A stretch of 64,000 bases of DNA from Pirellulales bacterium (GTDB lineage Bacteria; Planctomycetota; Planctomycetia; Pirellulales; JAEUIK01): assembly GCA_019694435.1 (NCBI GenBank), contig JAIBBZ010000019.1:43450-107449 (forward strand). Direction: 5' to 3'. Shown in pieces: positions 61,844 to 64,000 of this stretch (its first letter is position 1; the number at the start of each line of letters is the position of its first letter). Below the pieces are notes generated by a model. It was not told the DNA's origin. It saw nothing but the letters and a program-made list of their open reading frames with translations, and made no database searches. Both the position numbers and the translations under genes were made by a program.

Positions 61844-64000
61844 ATGGGTCGCCGACGTTGCTTTGCCCCCCCGTACTTCTGCGCCCTCGCCTTGGCCCTG
61901 AGCGTCGTGTTGCCCGGTCGCGCGCGAGGCGGCGAGACGTGGGGGTTGCCGAATGATTCGCCCGCCAGCGTCGTTTCGGCCCGCTCGGGAAATCGGCTGA
62001 CGCATCTTCAAGAGCACAACCCCTACTGGCCGACGCGACACCACGCCGGCCTGACCACGCCGCAATGGATTGGTGAACCGGACGTCGAAGCGGTGGTCGT
62101 GTTGGCGATCGACGATCTGCGCGACTGGCGCAAGTACGAGGCCTATCTGCGGCCGATCCTCGAGCGGTTGAAGCAGATCGACGGCCGCGCGCCGGTGAGC
62201 ATCATGACCAACCAGGTCGACCCGGCCGAACCGCACTTGCAGTCGTGGTTGCGCGAGGGGTTGAACCTCGACGTTCACACGATCGACCACCCCTGCCCAC
62301 TGCTCAAGGACGGCGACCTGGCGCGTGCGCGGCAGACCTGCTTCAACTGCATCGACCTGTTGGCCGGGGTGCCCAACAACCGCCCCGTGGCCTTTCGCAT
62401 GCCGTGTTGCGATTCGCAGAACACGGTCAGCCCCCGGTTCTACGCGGAGATCTTCGACCGCGTCACGGCGGCCGGCCGGTTCCTGTCGATCGACAGCTCG
62501 GTATTCAATCTGCTGACCTCGAACGATCCGGCGTTGCCGCGCGCGTTGGTGGTCGCTGACGACGGTACCGAGCGGTTTCGTCGCTATCTGCCCTTTCCCT
62601 CGTTTGCCAACACGATCGACGACTATCCGTATCCCTATCTGATTGGGAGCTGCTGCTGGGAGTTTCCGTGTGTCGTGCCCAGCGATTGGTCGGCGCAGCA
62701 TGTCCAGCAGCCGAACAATCCGCGCACGATTGACGATTGGCAAGCCGCGCTCGATGCCGTGGTCGTCAAGCAAGGCGTGTTCAACCTGGTCTTTCACCCG
62801 CACAACTGGATCCGGCCTGAACAGGTCGTGGAGTTCATCGACGGCGCCATTGCCAGGCATGGACGGCGGGTCAAATTCCTGAACTTTCGCGAAGCGGCCG
62901 AACGGCTCGAGTGGAACCTGACGGGCGGCGTGCCGCTGCGCGCGGCGAACGGCGCCGACCACGGCATCCGTCTGATCGACGTGAACGCCGATGGCTACCA
63001 GGACGTCGTGATCGCCAACGATCGGGTGCAACAGACGCGCGTCTGGCAGCCGCAACAGCGCCGCTGGATCGACTCGCCGTTTCCCATGGCACTGGTCGAT
63101 GATCGGGGCGCGCCGGCCTGCGAGGCACGATTCGGAATCGCCGGCCCTCAAGGCGAGATGATCCTGCTTGCGGCCGCGGGCACCGGCGCGATGCGCGGAT
63201 TCCGCTACGTCGGCGAGCAATGGCGCGAGGTGCCATCGATCGCCGCGGGGATGGAGGTCTCCGGCGGCTCAACGCCGGCGGCGCATCTCGATCGGGGGTG
63301 GCGTCTGTATGACGTCGACGGCGACGGGCAGACCGAACTGCTCGTCGCCAACGCAGAGCGGCAGGCAGCCTATGCCTGGGACCCCCAGCGCGACGCCTGG
63401 CAGGCACGGCCTTGGAAATGGCCGGCCGGGGCGCGGTTCGTTGACGATGCCCAGCGCGATGCCGGACTGCGCCTGGTCGACCTGAACGACGATTTGACTC
63501 TCGACCTGGTCTATGCGAATGAGTCCGGGTCCGGCGTAGCCTTGTACATTCCCGGCGAGGGTTGGACCGAGCAGGCCTTGGCCGCGCAACCGGGCGAGAG
63601 CGGCGCGTTGCCGCTCATCTCGCGCCGCGGTACGAACAACGGCGCCTGGTTCCATTCCGCGCATCTGTGGGTGCAGAACGAGGACACGGCACGGCTCAAG
63701 GATCTGGTTGATCGCCGCTCGTTTCGCCAACTGCTCGGCAGTACGGCGCCGCGGGCGAAATCGCCGGCGGAGTCGCTGGCCGCGCTGCGGCCGCGCGATG
63801 GGTTGACGGTCGAACTCGTGGCCGCGGAGCCCCTGGTCGTCGATCCCGTGGCGTTCGACTGGGGCCCCGACGGGCGATTTTGGGTCGCCGAGATGCGGGA
63901 TTACCCCAACGGCATCGACGGCGACGGCCGGCCCGGCGGGCGCATTCGCTGCCTGCGCGATGACGACGGCGACGGCCGCTACGATCGGTCGAGCGTGTTT
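61844..64000 (+). CDS. Multidomain secreted protein: deacetylase-like, FG-GAP-like and dehydrogenase-type propeller (partial)
   Basis: 719 residues before the right edge, reading through without a stop. Signal peptide (residues 1-29). Then a NodB-like polysaccharide deacetylase fold: VLAIDD (metal Asp), LDVHTIDHP (metal His pair) and AFRMP. From about 370, three FG-GAP-like calcium-binding repeats: IDVNADGYQDVVIAND, YDVDGDGQTELLVAN and VDLNDDLTLDLVYAN. From about 650, LRPRDGLTVELVAAEP and FDWGPDGRFWVAEMRDYPNG begin the Pirellula/Verrucomicrobia-type membrane-bound dehydrogenase propeller. GAGG precedes the ATG. Probably processes a carbohydrate in the periplasm or at the surface. Confidence 0.85.
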   Translation, partial: MGRRRCFAPPYFCALALALSVVLPGRARGGETWGLPNDSPASVVSARSGNRLTHLQEHNPYWPTRHHAGLTTPQWIGEPDVEAVVVLAIDDLRDWRKYEAYLRPILERLKQIDGRAPVSIMTNQVDPAEPHLQSWLREGLNLDVHTIDHPCPLLKDGDLARARQTCFNCIDLLAGVPNNRPVAFRMPCCDSQNTVSPRFYAEIFDRVTAAGRFLSIDSSVFNLLTSNDPALPRALVVADDGTERFRRYLPFPSFANTIDDYPYPYLIGSCCWEFPCVVPSDWSAQHVQQPNNPRTIDDWQAALDAVVVKQGVFNLVFHPHNWIRPEQVVEFIDGAIARHGRRVKFLNFREAAERLEWNLTGGVPLRAANGADHGIRLIDVNADGYQDVVIANDRVQQTRVWQPQQRRWIDSPFPMALVDDRGAPACEARFGIAGPQGEMILLAAAGTGAMRGFRYVGEQWREVPSIAAGMEVSGGSTPAAHLDRGWRLYDVDGDGQTELLVANAERQAAYAWDPQRDAWQARPWKWPAGARFVDDAQRDAGLRLVDLNDDLTLDLVYANESGSGVALYIPGEGWTEQALAAQPGESGALPLISRRGTNNGAWFHSAHLWVQNEDTARLKDLVDRRSFRQLLGSTAPRAKSPAESLAALRPRDGLTVELVAAEPLVVDPVAFDWGPDGRFWVAEMRDYPNGIDGDGRPGGRIRCLRDDDGDGRYDRSSVF

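Noticed and set aside
1..64000. CRISPR arrays, tRNA or rRNA genes, transposases
   Set aside because: None was recognised; no regularly spaced direct repeats, no tRNA arm patterns in the gaps, and no transposase-like protein among the readings.

Overview
The window looks like a chromosomal segment of a planctomycete, most likely of the Pirellulales. It is GC-rich. It carries a T5SS/PEP-CTERM-type repeat protein with a PEP-CTERM tail, a formylglycine-type sulfatase, and a right-edge gene whose last visible part resembles the putative membrane-bound dehydrogenase family shared by Pirellula and Verrucomicrobia. It also holds several conserved small secreted proteins and an ECF sigma/anti-sigma pair. 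No plasmid, phage, CRISPR, rRNA or tRNA signature was seen. Gene assignments come from reading motifs by eye; no database search was run.

Layout. 1-5 kb: a partial haloalkane dehalogenase, a PEP-CTERM surface protein and an MMPL/RND-type exporter, all on the minus strand. 5.4-14.4 kb: a transport region with an MFS carrier, a dicarboxylate/amino-acid:cation symporter, an overlapping operon (YhdT-like protein, Na+:solute symporter, second MFS carrier), and a polar amino-acid ABC system with a fused binding protein-permease. A cluster of five hairpins bounded by imperfect inverted repeats lies at 6842-7002. 14.5-22.4 kb: Tat-exported superoxide dismutase, sulfatase, pyruvate carboxylase, and a secreted protein made of five repeats of about 104 residues. 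22.5-29 kb: KefB-type antiporter, purK-purE, a Pmp3-like protein, an ABC1/UbiB kinase, a small coiled-coil protein, and rpsU.

29.1-45.1 kb is the most coherent system. Sixteen minus-strand genes, many overlapping or closely spaced, form a hybrid type IV pilus / type II secretion locus. In transcription order they are GspI-, GspJ- and PilX/GspK-like proteins, a small secreted coiled-coil protein, a GspH-like pseudopilin, PilM, PilN, PilO, a PilP/GspC-like protein, the secretin, a TPR protein, a histidine kinase, a CheY-like regulator, a STAS protein, the GspE/PilB ATPase and the GspF/PilC platform. No prepilin peptidase, PilT or GspG is present. The operon appears to start from a TTGACA promoter whose leader contains a strong terminator-like hairpin, so it may be attenuated.

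45.4-54.1 kb: nadC, a ComEA-like HhH protein, an FKBP isomerase, uvrB, a small lipoprotein, an ECF sigma factor with its putative anti-sigma factor, a secreted protein, and nagA. 54.2-64 kb: a membrane protein, a large secreted protein with a metzincin-like zinc motif, a BON-domain protein, an operon of histidine kinase, NarL-type regulator and enolase-superfamily protein, and a right-edge partial gene joining a polysaccharide-deacetylase-like domain, FG-GAP-like repeats and the start of a dehydrogenase-type propeller. Large open frames antisense to real genes are common because of the high GC and were left out.
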